Shown: in pieces, positions 44,601-56,477 of the stretch
How the letters are laid out: every line of letters starts with the position of its first letter
Numbering within the stretch: the stretch's first letter is position 1
NCBI GenBank assembly: GCA_003996215.1
Contig: QJPP01000272.1
Location: 124,001-188,000 of the forward strand
From: Jaltomata sinuosa
Taxonomy: Eukaryota > Streptophyta > Magnoliopsida > Solanales > Solanaceae
Reading direction: 5' to 3'
Length of the DNA: 64,000 bases
The notes under the pieces: model-generated
Databases searched by the model: none
The model's input: the letters and a program-made list of their open reading frames with translations, nothing else
What the model was told of the DNA's origin: nothing
Made by a program: the position numbers and the translations under genes

Positions 44601-46976
44601 GATGATCTCCAAGTGCAAGAATCTCACCACGATCTGAATAATATCTAGTCACGAATGAGTGGATGGTCACTGAGGATGGCTCATACTAGGTATTGCATCA
44701 GAAAAAGATGTAGAGTGTAGTATGATCACCAAAACATGGGGTACTCAGTAGGCATCATAGACCGACCGAGCTCAGAAAGATAATATATATTATAAAATAC
44801 AGGAAGATAACTAGCTATAGGGATCCACCTAAATCTAGTTATCAATGGAAAAGAGCTATAATCTAACAGATGGCAAATATAATAATAATAAGGAAACTAG
44901 GCACTTAAACCAAATTTTGAATCAACATAATAATGCGGTGCAACATGAAATAGATGCGGTGCAGTATGTGGCCGATGCAACATTAGTCTGTAATCCCATC
45001 ATTGGATGAACAATAAGTAAATATGAGTCCGAAATCGCAGCATCGGATATGCAATAAGTAAATAGGAGTCCAGAATTCCAGCATCAGACATGCAATGAGT
45101 AAAAGTGCCCTCCACAGAACTTAAATCAGTAAGAAGGGAGGCATTTTAGCTTTTAAAATCCGAAATCAATAGTAAAATAAAACCAATCCTTTTAGAAGTT
45201 TGAGATGCGTAGTAACAGTGAAAAACCTCGTTTTAACTCGGAAACCAACCATTCTTTCTTAGAAAACCTAGTTATGTGCCAAGTTCATGATCGCAGGAAT
45301 GAATATATGCAATACAACACCCAAGTAAATGCAGAAGTATACACCAAAGATAGGGCAAGGGAGCCCTCCAAACAAGGTACTTACCTGGAACTCCGTTCAG
45401 TCCAAAGCTATGGCCTCGGGCCAGTAGTTACACAACAATATATATAAAGGCGGAAAAATGGAACTATAATGTGAAAATAAATCAAGGCACCTACTCTACC
45501 TCTAAAATCTCCTTAAATTACTCTAAGGATTCTAGGCTAGCCACAGCGAAGCTACAAGCTCCTAAACTAAGGATAAGCATGATAGTACTATTCTACAATC
45601 TCGGAAATGGCCAAATAAGTAGAAGATAATATTTAAGCCTAATTCTAACCTAAAACGTAGGCTAACGTTCATGCAGATTATAACATATTTCTAACTAAAC
45701 TAGGTCTAAAAAAATAAACTGTAACCTACCTCGGGACCGAATTGCAAGCACGAACCGTCAATCATGTGGCTTTCACTTCTGGATAGCGTTGGAACACTGA
45801 CATGATATCATAAACATGATCTACATGTCAAGATGTGAAAAATGACACCTACATTGCTATACAAAAATTTTAGATGGCTCATCGGGTCGGAAAATAACCC
45901 TCGAGGCCTGCACAATAAAATAGAAAACTAAATTTACAATTATTTTTGCAGCGGGTTTCTTAACTCATGCCCAAATATGTGAGTGCAAATGAGATTCATT
46001 TTGAGGCCCAAAATAGCCTCAAAAGTACTCTTGATCATGGAATCACAAGAAGGAATTAAAATATAATAAATAGAAGATAACGTGAATTAAATGACGAAAA
46101 AAGGAGCGGGGGAATAAGATAAACTTACCGGGAATAATTGGAGATGAACAAAAGCTCTAATCCCAGCTCTCAAGATCTATTTTAATGGTGTAATTCGTAA
46201 ATAAGGAGAAGAAAATGAAGTTGGCAATTTGTATAGCTGCCAGGGGTCCTTCATCACGATCACGAGGGACCTACGTGATCGCGAAGACCACGCTGTCCAG
46301 ACCATCATGATCGCAAAGAACAAGCTGGACTGGGTCCCTCTCGGCCATCATCACGATCACGAAGAACCCTTTGCGATTGCGATGGTCAAAACGCTAGACC
46401 ATCACAAATGCGACGGTCACCTTGCGGTCGCGATGACCAAAATGTCTACAATATTACAGCAAATACCAACAAAGTTTCAAGGCAAAAAAGTCATCGGATG
46501 GACCCTCGGGATTCATCCAAGGTCCCGCGTATGCAAACAAACTATGCTACCCTACCAAAAATGACATTCTGGACTCAATGGAATTGACAAAATTCCCAAC
46601 CGAGATTATTTTGATGAAAACTGGGCCCCACGCCTACAAACTAACTTTTAGCCAAAAGTAACCAGATAGTCCAAAATGAGTCCAAAAGCCTCGAGACCCA
46701 AACCAAAAGTACCCCTAGCTCAAAGTCAATGTTCTGGAGCTAATAGCGCTGACGGAATTTCCATCTGAGGCCGTATTCTCCAAATGATGACCAAAGTCAA
46801 ATTTTCTAGCTATAAGAGTTTCAAAATAGGGAATTGACTTAAAACATAAAGGAACTACCCGAGAATCAAACCGTCAATCTCGGCAAGTCATAAATAACCT
46901 GTTGCCGTTGTGGGAAAGCTCAAAATGCAGAAAAAGCACAAAAACAGAGAAAATGATCTAGAGGGTCATTACAACA
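44601..46976 (-). repeat. 3' LTR of the 44601-47797 fragment (outer end missing)
   Basis: Starts TGTAATGACCC at 46976 on the minus strand. Shares long stretches with 61207-63897 read in the opposite direction, including GGCAGCTATA with a TATA-like TATACAAA (46235-46228) and the GTACTCAGTAGGCATCATAG end. Truncated at 44600, about 300 bp before the LTR end would be reached. Carries a word cluster at 46236-46450. Confidence 0.8.
46236..46450. repeat. CpG-rich word cluster in LTR (atcacgatcacgaag)
   Basis: Repeats of TCACGATCACGAGG, GTGATCGCGAAGACC, GCGATTGCGATGG and CACAAATGCGACGG, built on the palindrome CGTGATCACG. Same words as in the LTR at 61690-61925, and placed immediately upstream of the TATA-like element on the minus strand. 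Confidence 0.65.
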
Positions 46977-46979
46977 TCC

Positions 46980-47797
46980 ACTACTAAAAGAACTTTCATT
47001 CTCAAAAGTTAAAGAAAGGAAGATACCTAAAGGATAAAAAAGGTGAGGATAATGGGTCCACATGTCGATCTCAGGCTTCCAAGTAGCCTCCTCGATAGGG
47101 TGATGCTTCCACTGAACCTTAACTAACAGAATATCCTTGGACCTCAACTTCTTAACTTGCCTATCTAAAATAGCAACTGGCTCCTTCTCAAAAGCTAGTG
47201 ACTCATCCAACTAAACTGAATCCTACTGTAGCACATGCGACTCATCCAGAACATACCACCTCAGCATAGAAACTTGGAAAATGGGGTGAACACGCGAAAG
47301 AACAGGAGGCAAGGCCAACTCATATGTTACTTCCCTAATGCAACGAAGGATCTCAAAAGGTCCAATGAACCTAAGACTAAGCTTGCCCTTCCTCCTGAAC
47401 CTCATTATGCCCTTTATGGGTGACACCCAAAGGAACACACGATCACCAACCATAAACTCTAAGTCTCGAACCCTCCGGTCAGTAGAGCTCTTCTGCCTAC
47501 CCTGAGTAATACGAAGTCTCTCCTGAATAGCTCAATCTTTATCCATGGAATCAAAAAGCAAGTAAGTAACCCACACTTTAACCTCAAAGGTATCAAACTA
47601 ACCCACCAAAGACCTGCACTGCCTACCATACAATGCCTCAAATGGAGCCATCTGAGTATTGGTGTGGTATCTATTATTATACATAAACTCTGCCAGGGCT
47701 AAGAATCGGTCCCACTAACCTTCAAAATCAATAAAACAAGCCCACAACATATCCTCCAGAACATGAATAGTACACTCCGACTGGCCATCTGGACCTA
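46980..47797 (-). pseudogene. Integrase C-terminal region and chromodomain
   Basis: Minus strand from 47797: DGQSECTIHVLEDMLW (the core Glu is in this QSE context), then LALAEFMYNNRYHTN and a shifted FEALYGRQC. An open 76-codon frame at 47453-47223 follows: VGDRVFLWVSPIKGIMRF, then FIGPFEIL (GPF/Y motif), VHPIFQVSMLRWY. The chromodomain lies at 47210-47030 (VAILDRQVKKL, VKVQWKHHPIEEATWKPE). In chromoviruses this domain directs integration to marked chromatin. Two stops and a frameshift. Confidence 0.8.
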
Positions 47798-48839
47798 TGT
47801 TCAGAGCCTACGCGGACCACCCAAGGATCCCTAGGAAATCAACTATGGCAATTAACATGAACGCTGATTTACATAATAAACTACCTTAACACTTAAACAC
47901 ACCAACCCGTCCACTCAAGGACCAACATGTATGTCAAGTAACAATGAATTCCGGTTCACTCAAGGAACCAACACATATGAATAACAAGTAAACTTGTACA
48001 CACATGCTAAGGGTCTTATGGTTGCCCACTAGTCATGACCTGCAGGGGACAAGATCTTGCCCATGTACTGTACCAGCGTAGTACCTGAGCCAACTAATAA
48101 ATCACAAAAACTGTACTAGTGTGATACCCGAGCCAACCAATGAATAACATCAACCAATCCCATGAACATATCCAAATACTGGTACATCCCACAATAATGA
48201 CAGATATCATAACAATCACACCACAATGATAATAAACAACATTTGTACAACCAACAAGCTTTCAAACAGAATCATTGCATGTGATTAGCACCTAGGATAT
48301 TATTTAACAATTGTTCACTTTTTCCTGAACATGTATTGTGCAAGAAATACTAAGAAATAGTTATTATGCACACATAACATAAATTGGGTTACAATAACCA
48401 TCACCTACCTCAATCCAAGCCTGAAATGCTCTAGCGAACCTGAGATTTTCCTTTTCTTGCAACCTTGGCCTGATTGTGGTCTAAAAACAGAAATGCAAAC
48501 ACAATTTCAGCCCATGACCTCAAATATTGTGGGTTATACCCTAATACCGAACCCCCAGGCCAAATTCATGATCATTCTACTCTTTTAGGGCTTTCCCACC
48601 AATAATTCACCTAGAAACTACAAATTTATGGTTACACTAGCGAATTACAGTCATGCAATCATGAATAAACAACTTTCCATCAAAACCCAAAAAGGTTTAC
48701 ACCCCATTATCCCTCTTACACCAGATTTTATTGCTAGGTTAAGTTAAACCCTTCCCAAGGCCTATAAACTAGCAATTCTAAGACATAGGAATCAAAATAC
48801 TAGTTTGTGGGGATAAAAGACTTACCTTTATGAAGAATT

Positions 48840-49137
48840 CTCTGCCCTTATATCTAACCACCGCTCACCCGGATCACATATTGGCACGTTCATGATGCAT
48901 CATAATAAAAAAACCATAAAGTAAAGAAGACTTATGCATCAGTGCACTATTGTGATCACATATTAGCTCAATTTTATTGACGGCTTGAAGGCAAAGCCGC
49001 CTATTTCTTAGGGCAAAGGGCGCTCCATCCTCCTAACTCCTTCCACTTCTCCCAGGGACAGGAACTACAGCTTGCCCTTCGGGCCCCTCCTTCGAGGGTG
49101 CTTAGATAGTGAAAGGTTATCCCTTTGCAACAGCTAA
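48840..49137. other. Unidentified segment at the left side of the plastid insertion
   Basis: Absent from the other LTR, and not recognised as plastid coding sequence. It contains GC-rich pieces such as GGCTTGAAGGCAAAGCCGCC and CCCTTCGGGCCCC. It may be spacer from plastid or mitochondrial DNA, or filler added when the insertion was sealed. I cannot decide. Confidence 0.4.
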
Positions 49138-50400
49138 GCAGGGAAGAATTTGGTGAAGAAGGGAACACAGGGAATGAATGGGAAGATCAAAAGGTTGAAA
49201 GAAGAAAGGACTTTTTGGTTAGTCGCATGGAATTGGCTAAGCATTTTATTTGAACAATTATAGAACCAGAATGGATGGTTTTGTGTCTATTACTAGTTCT
49301 TCCTCCTGAGTTGAGATCGATCATTCAAATAGATGGGGATAAACTAATGACCTCAGATATTAATAAGCTCTATAGAAGAGTTATCTATCAGAACAATACC
49401 CTTATCGATCTATTAACAACAATTAGATCTATGCCAGGAGAATTAGCAACGTGTCAGGAGAAATTATTACAAGAAGTTGTGGATACACTTCTTGATAATA
49501 GAATGCGGGGATAACTAATGAGAGACGATCATAATAAAGTTTACAAGTCATTTTATGATGTAATTAAAGGCAAAGAGGGAAGATTTCATGGGACTCTACT
49601 TGGCAAATGAGTCAATTATTTAGGATTATTTGTCATTGTTGTGGGTCCTTCACTTTCACTACATCGATGTGGATTGCCTCGTGAAATAGCAATAGAACTT
49701 TTCTAGGCATTTGTAATTTGTGGTCTAATTAGACAACATCTTTCTTCGAACACAGTAGTTGCTAAGAGTAAAACTTGAGAAAAAGAGCCGATTGTATGGG
49801 AAATCCTTTAAGAAGTTATGCATGGACATCCTGTATTGCTGAATAGAGCACCCACTCTTCATAGATTAGGCATACAAGCATTCCAACCCATCTTTGTAGA
49901 GGGACGCGCTATCTATTTACTTATGTTTTCTCATATGAATCTTTTGTCTCCAGCTATTAGGGATCCAATTTCTGTACCAATGCAAGATATGCTTATTGGA
50001 CTCTATGTATTAACGAGCAAAAATCATCGAGGTATTTATGTAAATAGATATAATCAATGTAATCACAGAAACTATCAAAATAAAAAAAGAGGTGACAATA
50101 GTTACTATAAGTATACGAAAGGAAATTTTTTTTGAATTCCTATGATGCAATTGGGGCTTATCGGCAGAAATGAATCAATCTAGATAGTCCTTTGTGGCCT
50201 CAATGGCGACTAGATCAACACGTTATTGCTTCAAGAGAAACTCCCATCAAAAGTTTACTATGAATCTTTAGGTACTTTTTATGAGATTTATGGACACTAT
50301 CTAATAGTAAGAAGATTTCTCTCTTCTCCACAAAGACACTCGAAATGCAGTTTGGTCACAGTCAATGGGAATAATACAACATGAAGACAGGACACAATAA
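49138..50400 (+). pseudogene. rpoC1: Plastid rpoC1 exon 2 fragment (nuclear copy)
   Basis: Reads GNEWEDQKVERRKDFLVSRMELAKHFI, then EPEWMVLCLLLVLPPELRSI and VGPSLSLHRCGLPREIAIELF, HGHPVLLNRAPTLHRLGIQ and FSHMNLLSPA. This is the plastid RNA polymerase beta' subunit from the interior of exon 2. Between EGRAIYL and LMFSHMN about 30 residues are missing, including the NADFDGD magnesium-binding loop, so it could not work. Stops occur at 'HFI*T', after 'NRMRG' and elsewhere. The end near HYLIVR is ragged; the last 100 bases are uncertain. Confidence 0.85.
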
Positions 50401-50447
50401 TATTCACAAACAAAGATGAGTTGATTTGCGAATGAGGAATTAACATA

Positions 50448-50662
50448 CTGACTTGCTTTCACCCTTCCCGTTCATAGACCCAGTAAAACTATGTTTAGTT
50501 AGTGTTAGTGTTCCAATAACCAATAAAAGGGCTAGTTCATTAGTTCATAATTTATAACTAACTCGAATATTTTTTTATCTTTTTTACTCAATTCATAAAA
50601 AAGGAGGGAGGGTGTGGGGAGAACTAACAAGAAGATATTGGATCATAAATTTGGAAGAGATG
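50448..50662 (+). pseudogene. rps2: Plastid rps2 start with upstream spacer (nuclear copy)
   Basis: 50615-50662 reads TRRYWIINLEEMMEAGVH, the N-terminus of plastid ribosomal protein S2. The codon before it is CTA where ATG is expected, so the start is mutated. It breaks off after 18 residues at the LTR. The AT-rich DNA before it probably is the rpoC2-rps2 spacer (inference). In plastid genomes rpoC2 (over 4 kb) lies between rpoC1 and rps2 and is absent here. Confidence 0.75.
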
Positions 50663-50787
50663 ATGGAGGCAGGAGTTCATGGTGGAAAATCAGTAGAATT
50701 TTCCCCAAATCGCCACAGCCTTCCCCAAAACATATTTGTGAAATAATAAATATTTTTGGGGAAGTTTTTGTATTAACAATGATTTAC

Positions 50788-50940
50788 CCCGCTATAGAGA
50801 CCCCATGCCACTATAGCAGCACCATTGTAGCGTAAACCTCCCACTGTAATGGAGTTGACCGACTCTGACTTTTACTATAGCGAGAATTATTCCGCTATAG
50901 CGGCGCCCACATCATGGACTGCCACCCCTATAGCGGGTGT
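50788..50940. repeat. CpG-containing word cluster in LTR (ccgctatagcg)
   Basis: Seven variants in 150 bp: CCGCTATAGAG, CCACTATAGCAG, CCATTGTAGCG, CCACTGTAATGG, TTACTATAGCGAG, TCCGCTATAGCGGC and CCCCTATAGCGGG. The sixth is a near-perfect palindrome. The other LTR has the same cluster at 58235-58390 with different substitutions. Confidence 0.65.
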
Positions 50941-51329
50941 GCCAAAGAAGAAACTCGAAAAACCTCCAAGTTTTTCCATTTTTGCAACACACCCTGAAAC
51001 TATGACATCCCGGACTAACCCCTTTATGTCAGGTTTGATATCGGAAGTTCTACTTACCCGAATTCACTTCCGAAAAAGAGTATGGATTCCTTATCATCTT
51101 ATCTATCGTAAAAACAAGCTAAAATTTATTAAATTCACCTAATCCCTTCCTGGATTATCCTAGACCATACTTTGCTCAGATTTCATCCAAGACTAGCCTA
51201 GCCTAAAATTTTTAACTTCCAATTATGGAAAATTTCTAACCCCAATTCTTGCATGATTATCTCACCCATAATGATGAAAAGGGTCATTACCACAAATATC
51301 AATTTACCCATCGTTTATCCCCAAACGAT

Positions 51330-52770
51330 CGAATAGGACAAGTGCCAAGTTAAGAAAAGAAAGAGTACATCAATCCTCAAACAAATGAGGGTACTTGTCT
51401 CGCATATCCTTATCAATTTCCCAAGTGGCTTCTTCAATCGGATGATGCTTCCATTGAACCTTCACTGAACTAATCTCCTTTGTCCTTAACTTCTGAGCAT
51501 CCTGATCAAGAATGGCAATCGGCTCCTCCTGATAATCAGATCTTTATCTAAACAAAGCTAAATTCCACTTGATGATATAATCCCCATCCCCATGGTATCT
51601 CTTCAGCATGGATACATGGAATACCGGATGGACACCTGACAAGCTTGGCAGCAATGCCAGTCTATATGCTACCAGCCCCATATCTCCAAGAACCTCGAAC
51701 AAGATGATATACCGAGGGCTTAGATTTCCCTTCTTACCAAACCTCATGACCCCTTTCGTAGGTAACACCTTTAACAACACTTGTTCACCAGCTTGGAATG
51801 GCATGTCCCTTACCTTGCTATCTGCATACTCCTTCTGCCTACTGTGGGATGCCAATAACTTGGTTTGGATATGCCTCACCATTTTCTGAGCTTCCTTCAC
51901 CAAGTCAGTGCCTAGAGGTCTCACATCACCAGCCTCAAACCACCCTATGGGCGATCTATACCTACTCCTACAGAGTGCCTCGAATGGAGTTATTCGATGC
52001 TAGAATTATAACTGTTATTGTATGAGAATTCTCACAATGGCAAGAACTGATCCCAATAGCCTCTGAAGTCAATCACACATTCCCTCAACATGTCCTCAAG
52101 TACCTGAATAATCCTCTCTAACTGTCCATCAGTATGAGGAAAAAAGGCTGTGCTAAAAGTGAGTTAAGTGACCGACTCTTCGTGCAACCTGCCCCAAAAT
52201 TTCAAAGTGAACTTCATACCTCTGTCTAAAATGATGGAAAGTGGCACCCCATGTAATCTCACTATATCCTTGACGTATATCATGGCCAACTACTTAGAGC
52301 TATAATCCATTCTAACCGAAATAAAATGGGCTGATTTAGTCAACCAATCCACTATAACACAGATTGAATCATACTTTCCCAAGGTCTTAGGAAGACCTAC
52401 CACGAAGTCCATAGCTATCCTCGCCTACTTCCACTAGGGAATGAGCATCCTTTGGAGCAAACCTGCAAGCCTATAATGTTCATACTTTACCTGCTGACAA
52501 TTGTGACACTTAGACACATATTCTACTATATCCTTCTTTATCCCAGCCACCAATAGAGCTTCCTCAAGTCCTGGTACATTTTGGTCATACCTGGATGAAT
52601 AGAATATCGCGAACCATGAGCTTCAGCTGGCATATTCTTAATCAAATCACCAACCCAAGGAACACATACTTGCCCTCTAAATATTAATAGTCCACACACA
52701 TCAAGTGTGGCATTTGAAGCCTCACAAGACATCACCTTGATATGGAGTTTATTCAATTGCACATTCTCAA
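51330..52770 (-). pseudogene. Integrase and chromodomain of E10
   Basis: Minus strand. H2C2 zinc finger near 52640-52540 (HGSRYSIHPGMTKMYQDLRKLYWW). Core: KSAHFISVRMDYS, LHGVPLSIILDRGMKFTLKFW (second Asp present), DGQLERIIQVLEDML (Glu in QLE). C-terminal domain at 51924-51544 with LKVLPTKGVMRFGKKG, then YIILFEVL where GPF/Y is expected, VHPVFHVSMLKRY. Chromodomain at 51535-51380: IAILDQDAQKL, VKVQWKHHPIEEATWEID. Several stops. Confidence 0.8.
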
Positions 52771-52911
52771 ATTATTTGGCCTTGATCTCATCCAACAATG
52801 TTGACTTTACCTCAATATTATCCAACACTCCACCCCTTTCTGAAATACGAAACTGCATGAACTTAGATGCCAGAGTTTGAAACACCCTAGCTAAGGGCCG
52901 CCTTGACACCC

Positions 52912-53400
52912 TCAAATAAGCAAATTACCCATACTTACCGCATTTTGACTCATTGCATCTGCCACTATATTGGCCTTACCCGGATGATACTGGATGGTCA
53001 CATCATAGTCTTTCAACAATTCTATCCATCTCCTTTGTCTCAAGTTTAAGTCCTTTTCTATAAATATATGTTGCAGGCTGTGATAGTCCATGAATACCTC
53101 ACACCTGACACCATAAAGATAGTGTCTCCAGAACTTAAGTGCAAATGCCACCACTGCCAACTCTAAATCATGAGTCAAGTAATTCTTTTCATGAGGCTTC
53201 AATTGCCTCGAAGCATAAGCAATGACATTCTTGTCCTTCATCAACACAGTACCCAAACTCGAATGTGAAGCATCACAATATACAACAAAATCTTTACCTT
53301 TAACAAGCAATGAGAGAATATGGGCTATAGTCAAAAGTGTCTTAAACTTTTGGAAGCTCTTCTCACACTTATCCAACCAAACAAAAGGCATCTTCCTCTA
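52912..53400 (-). pseudogene. RNase H of E10
   Basis: One open 159-codon minus-strand frame: CEKSFQKFKTLL, FVVYCDASHSSLGTVLM, YASRQLKPHEKNYLTHDLEL, RCEVFMDYHSLQHIF, WIELLKDYDVTIQYHPGK, ending IVADAMSQNAV. Active-site residues are visible in YCDAS, DLEL and the MDYHS segment (usually TDHKS). Best preserved chromovirus domain in the window. Confidence 0.85.
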
Positions 53401-53529
53401 AGTCAACCTTGTCAAGGGAGTAGCAATCAAAGTAAAATTCTAGATAAACCTGCGATAGTAGATGGCAAAGCCCACGAAACTCCTAACCTCAGTCACAGAT
53501 CTAGGCTGAACCCAACTCTTAAATGCCTT

Positions 53530-54165
53530 AATCTTCTAAGGATCTACCATCACCCCCTTTTTCGAGGCCACATGCACTAAGAAGGAAACTGAGGACAACC
53601 AAAACTCGCATTTCAAAAACTTCACATACAACTGCTTCTCCTTCAAAATTCCCAAGACAATACGAAGATGCCCTGCATGTTCCTCCTTGCTCTTGGAGTA
53701 AACCAAAATGTCATCAATAAATACTATCACAAAAGAATCCAAAAATGACCTAAAAATACCATTCATCAAGCTCATGAAGGTCTCTAGTGCATTGGTCAAC
53801 CTAAACAACATTAACAGGAACTCATAGTGCTTATACCGAGTCCTGAAAGTCATCTTAGATATATCCTTAGGCCAGATTTTGAGCTAATAATAACCTGACC
53901 TTAAGTCAATTTTGAAAAATACTGAAGCACCCTGTAACTGGTTGAAGAGATCATTTATGCGGGGCAAAGGATACTTATTCCTGATGGAAACCTTGTTCAA
54001 CTGCCTATAATCTATATATATCCTCATGCTACCATCCTTCTTCTTAACAGACAAGATCGGAGAACCCCAAGATGAAGCACTGGGATGAATAAATCCCTTA
54101 TCAAGTAGTTCCTGTAACTGCGCTTTGTGTTCCCTCAACTCTATCGAAGCCATTCGTTAAGGAGG
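53530..54165 (-). pseudogene. Reverse transcriptase of E10
   Basis: Two open segments. 54153-53884 has MASIELREHKAQLQELLDKG, WGSPILSVKKKDGSMRIYID, LNKVSIRNKYPLPRINDLF and FFKIDLRSGYY (first catalytic Asp in KIDL). 53853-53536 has FRTRYKHYEFLLMLFRLTNA and the catalytic VIVFIDDILVYSKSKEEH, LKCEFWL. A stop after SGYY and altered FGLTNAP region separate them. YxDD is intact as FIDD. Confidence 0.85.
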
Positions 54166-54258
54166 AATAGAGATTGGGTGAGTGCCCGGCTCCAAATCAA
54201 TACAAAAGTCAATATCCCTATCTAGAGGCATACCAGGCAAATCCGTAGGAAATACCTC

Positions 54259-54770
54259 CTAAAATTCATAAACCAAAGGGACCGACTCAATAGGAGGGGA
54301 CTCCATACTAACATCCCAAAGATAAGCCAGGAAGGCTGAACACCCCTTCCTCACTAGCTTTCTAGTTCGAACAAAGGATATTATTTTCACCGGCTTAGAC
54401 TTGTACACACCCACCAACTCTATTTTACCCATACGTGGTATGTCTAAAGTCACTATCTTAGTATTATAATTCAAAATAGCATGATACGGAGTTAGCCAAG
54501 TCATACCTAGAATAATGTCAAAATCAAACATATCCAGAATGATCAAATCTACCAAAGTCTGAAGATCCATAAACAAAACAGAACAAGAACGATACACATA
54601 GGTCACTACCACATAATTTCCAGCAGAATAGAAATATATATAGGCAAATCGAGAACATCACAGACCAAGTCCAGACCCAAGGCAAATCTAATAGATACAT
54701 AAGAGTAAGTGGAACCCAGATCAAATAAAATAGAAGCCATCCAGTCACAGATAAGAATAATACCTGTTAT
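54259..54770 (-). pseudogene. Protease C-terminal part of E10
   Basis: Minus strand: FDIILGMTWLTPYHAILNY, the ILGMDWL-type motif following the active site in chromovirus proteases, then NTKIVTLDIP and an RKGCSAFLAYLWDV linker to RT. Upstream (54748-54613) the DxG region is out of frame (ILFDLGSTYSYVS-like, read across a shift). Confidence 0.7.
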
Positions 54771-56253
54771 CATATCATCAAATGCCTCAGCCTTAGATAT
54801 TTCTGGGAAGGCATAATAATGAGCTCTATCATCAAGCCGGGCAACCTTCCTAGGAGGCTGCGCTCTACCCTTCCCTGCATTACCACTAACTCTGTTTCTA
54901 CCATGGCCTCCCTGATTATTATCTCATCCACCATGTGGATGACCCTTACCATTTCCACCTCCACCTGTTGGAACCATAGCCCTGGCCTGCTGCTGCACCT
55001 GGTTACCTATCTGTCTCAGAGGGCACTCTCTCTTAAAGTGACCCACATCACCACAATAGAAACAACCTCGCTCAAAAAAGGCCTGCTGGTCGAAGAATAG
55101 GAAGCCCCTTGACTTCTAGTAGCAAGAGACTGTTGAATCGCCCCTGAATGACCATCGGTAGAAGCTGGCGTTGATTGAATAGGACGAGATGAGTGAACCT
55201 GATGTCTGGGACCTCAAGAATAAGAACCACTTTAATTACCCATGCTTTGGGACTTTTTTGCCAATACCTTAGCCTATCTAACTTGCTTAACTCCGTCAAG
55301 CTTCTTCACATAATCAGTTACCTTATTGAAGCTCTTTCTTTTAGAAGTCATATGAACAGAAAAAACCTGCAAATCAGTATTCAGACCCTTAACATATAAC
55401 TGGATCCTCTCCTTCTCAGTGCCCAACAACTAGGTAGCATAACGAGAAAAAGCATGGAACATAGCCTCATAGGCTGCAACAGGCATTTTTCCCTATTCAA
55501 GAGAGAGAAATTTGTCCTTCTTGCGATCCCTCAGAGTACGAGGCACATACTTCTCCAAAAAGAGGGCATGGAACTAAGCTCAAGTCATCGTAGGAAAATT
55601 TGATAGTCGACATTCCACATGGTCTCTCCACCATTACTTAGCATCCCCTTGCAATTGGAAAGTCACAAACTCAACACCATGCTATTGCACAATGCCCAAC
55701 TTATGCAGTCTCTAATAGAAATCAAGAATAAATTCAACAACATCCTCATCCTCTGTACCATGAAATGAAGGAGGTTTCATTTTCAGAAACTTAGTCAGCA
55801 AATCATGTTCGGTCCCGATCATGACAAGGCCTAACATCGGACATAAGAACACATTTGTACACGAAACCTCATCCATCCTAGGTGCAAAAGTGATAGTGGG
55901 ATGGGCACCCAGAACTTGGGTAGTTGGCATAGTGGGAGTGGCTCCAGTACTGTCCAGCCCACTCAGAAATATCAAGACCTATAAAATAACCTCAGAAGAT
56001 GTCAAAGAAAGGGCCGCACATCTAACCGCCACCTCTGGTTTCGCGCCATCCTCGTTCACTGCCTCAGCCTTCTGAACATGATCCTGGGATGGGGGAGGTG
56101 ATACTGGCCTCTGACGGGCCTGGTCAGCTGCTGCTTGAGCTCCACCCCTAGCGGGTGCTGCTCTCCCTCTTCCCCTATCCCTACCTCACCCTCAATAGTC
56201 GATTATGCAACTGGAGCTACTACCCTCGCTTCATTCCGCCTAGTGTTCACCAT
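54771..56253 (-). pseudogene. gag of E10
   Basis: Minus-strand ATG at 56253 (MVNTRRNEARVVAPVA, then stop), about 200 bases inside the PBS. A capsid segment follows at 55790-55700 (FLKMKPPSFHGTEDEDVVEFIL) and continues toward 55450. A CCHC knuckle near 55070-55030 reads CFYCGDVGHFKRECP and is intact. A Gly/Arg-rich tail is followed by the link to protease. Stops and shifts elsewhere. Confidence 0.75.
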
Positions 56254-56450
56254 CTGTGGACAAAAGAATGAAGGGGGATCATATACCAATTTGGATTGCC
56301 AGATACAAATTGGAATCAAGTTACAGCACGAAGAAAGAAAGAAAGGATAGTTTCCTAAAGTCCTATAGACTCTCGAAGAAAAGTACAGATGTCTCTATAC
56401 CATTATGCAAGACTCTACTAGACCCATTTTGGTACGATGAGATTAACAAA

Positions 56451-56468
56451 CCTAGGGCTCTAATACCA
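56451..56468 (-). other. Primer-binding site, tRNA-iMet type
   Basis: The minus strand reads TGGTATTAGAGCCCTAGG, two differences from the site at 8285-8302, nine bases inside the LTR end at 56478. Confidence 0.85.
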
Positions 56469-56477
56469 ACTTTTTCA

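Larger units (their letters stand above)
44601..47797 (-). mobile_element. Chromovirus 3' end: LTR, chromodomain, integrase tail
   Basis: Minus orientation: integrase C-terminal region and chromodomain (47797-46980), PPT region (46976 side, AGTAGTGGATG) and 3' LTR (46976-44601). The 5' part is replaced by the next element from 47798. The LTR is the same family as the plus-strand LTR at 61207-63897. Confidence 0.8.
47810..51290 (-). repeat. 3' LTR of E10, interrupted by an insertion
   Basis: 47810-48839 aligns with 57115-58128, and 50663-51290 aligns with 58131-58743. The 1.8 kb between is absent from the other LTR, so it is an insertion. Ends near TAATGACCC (51290). A word cluster of CTATAGCG type lies at 50788-50940. 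Confidence 0.8.

Noticed and set aside
49275..50135. A working nuclear RNA polymerase gene
   Set aside because: It is a plastid rpoC1 piece with stops and without the metal-binding loop.
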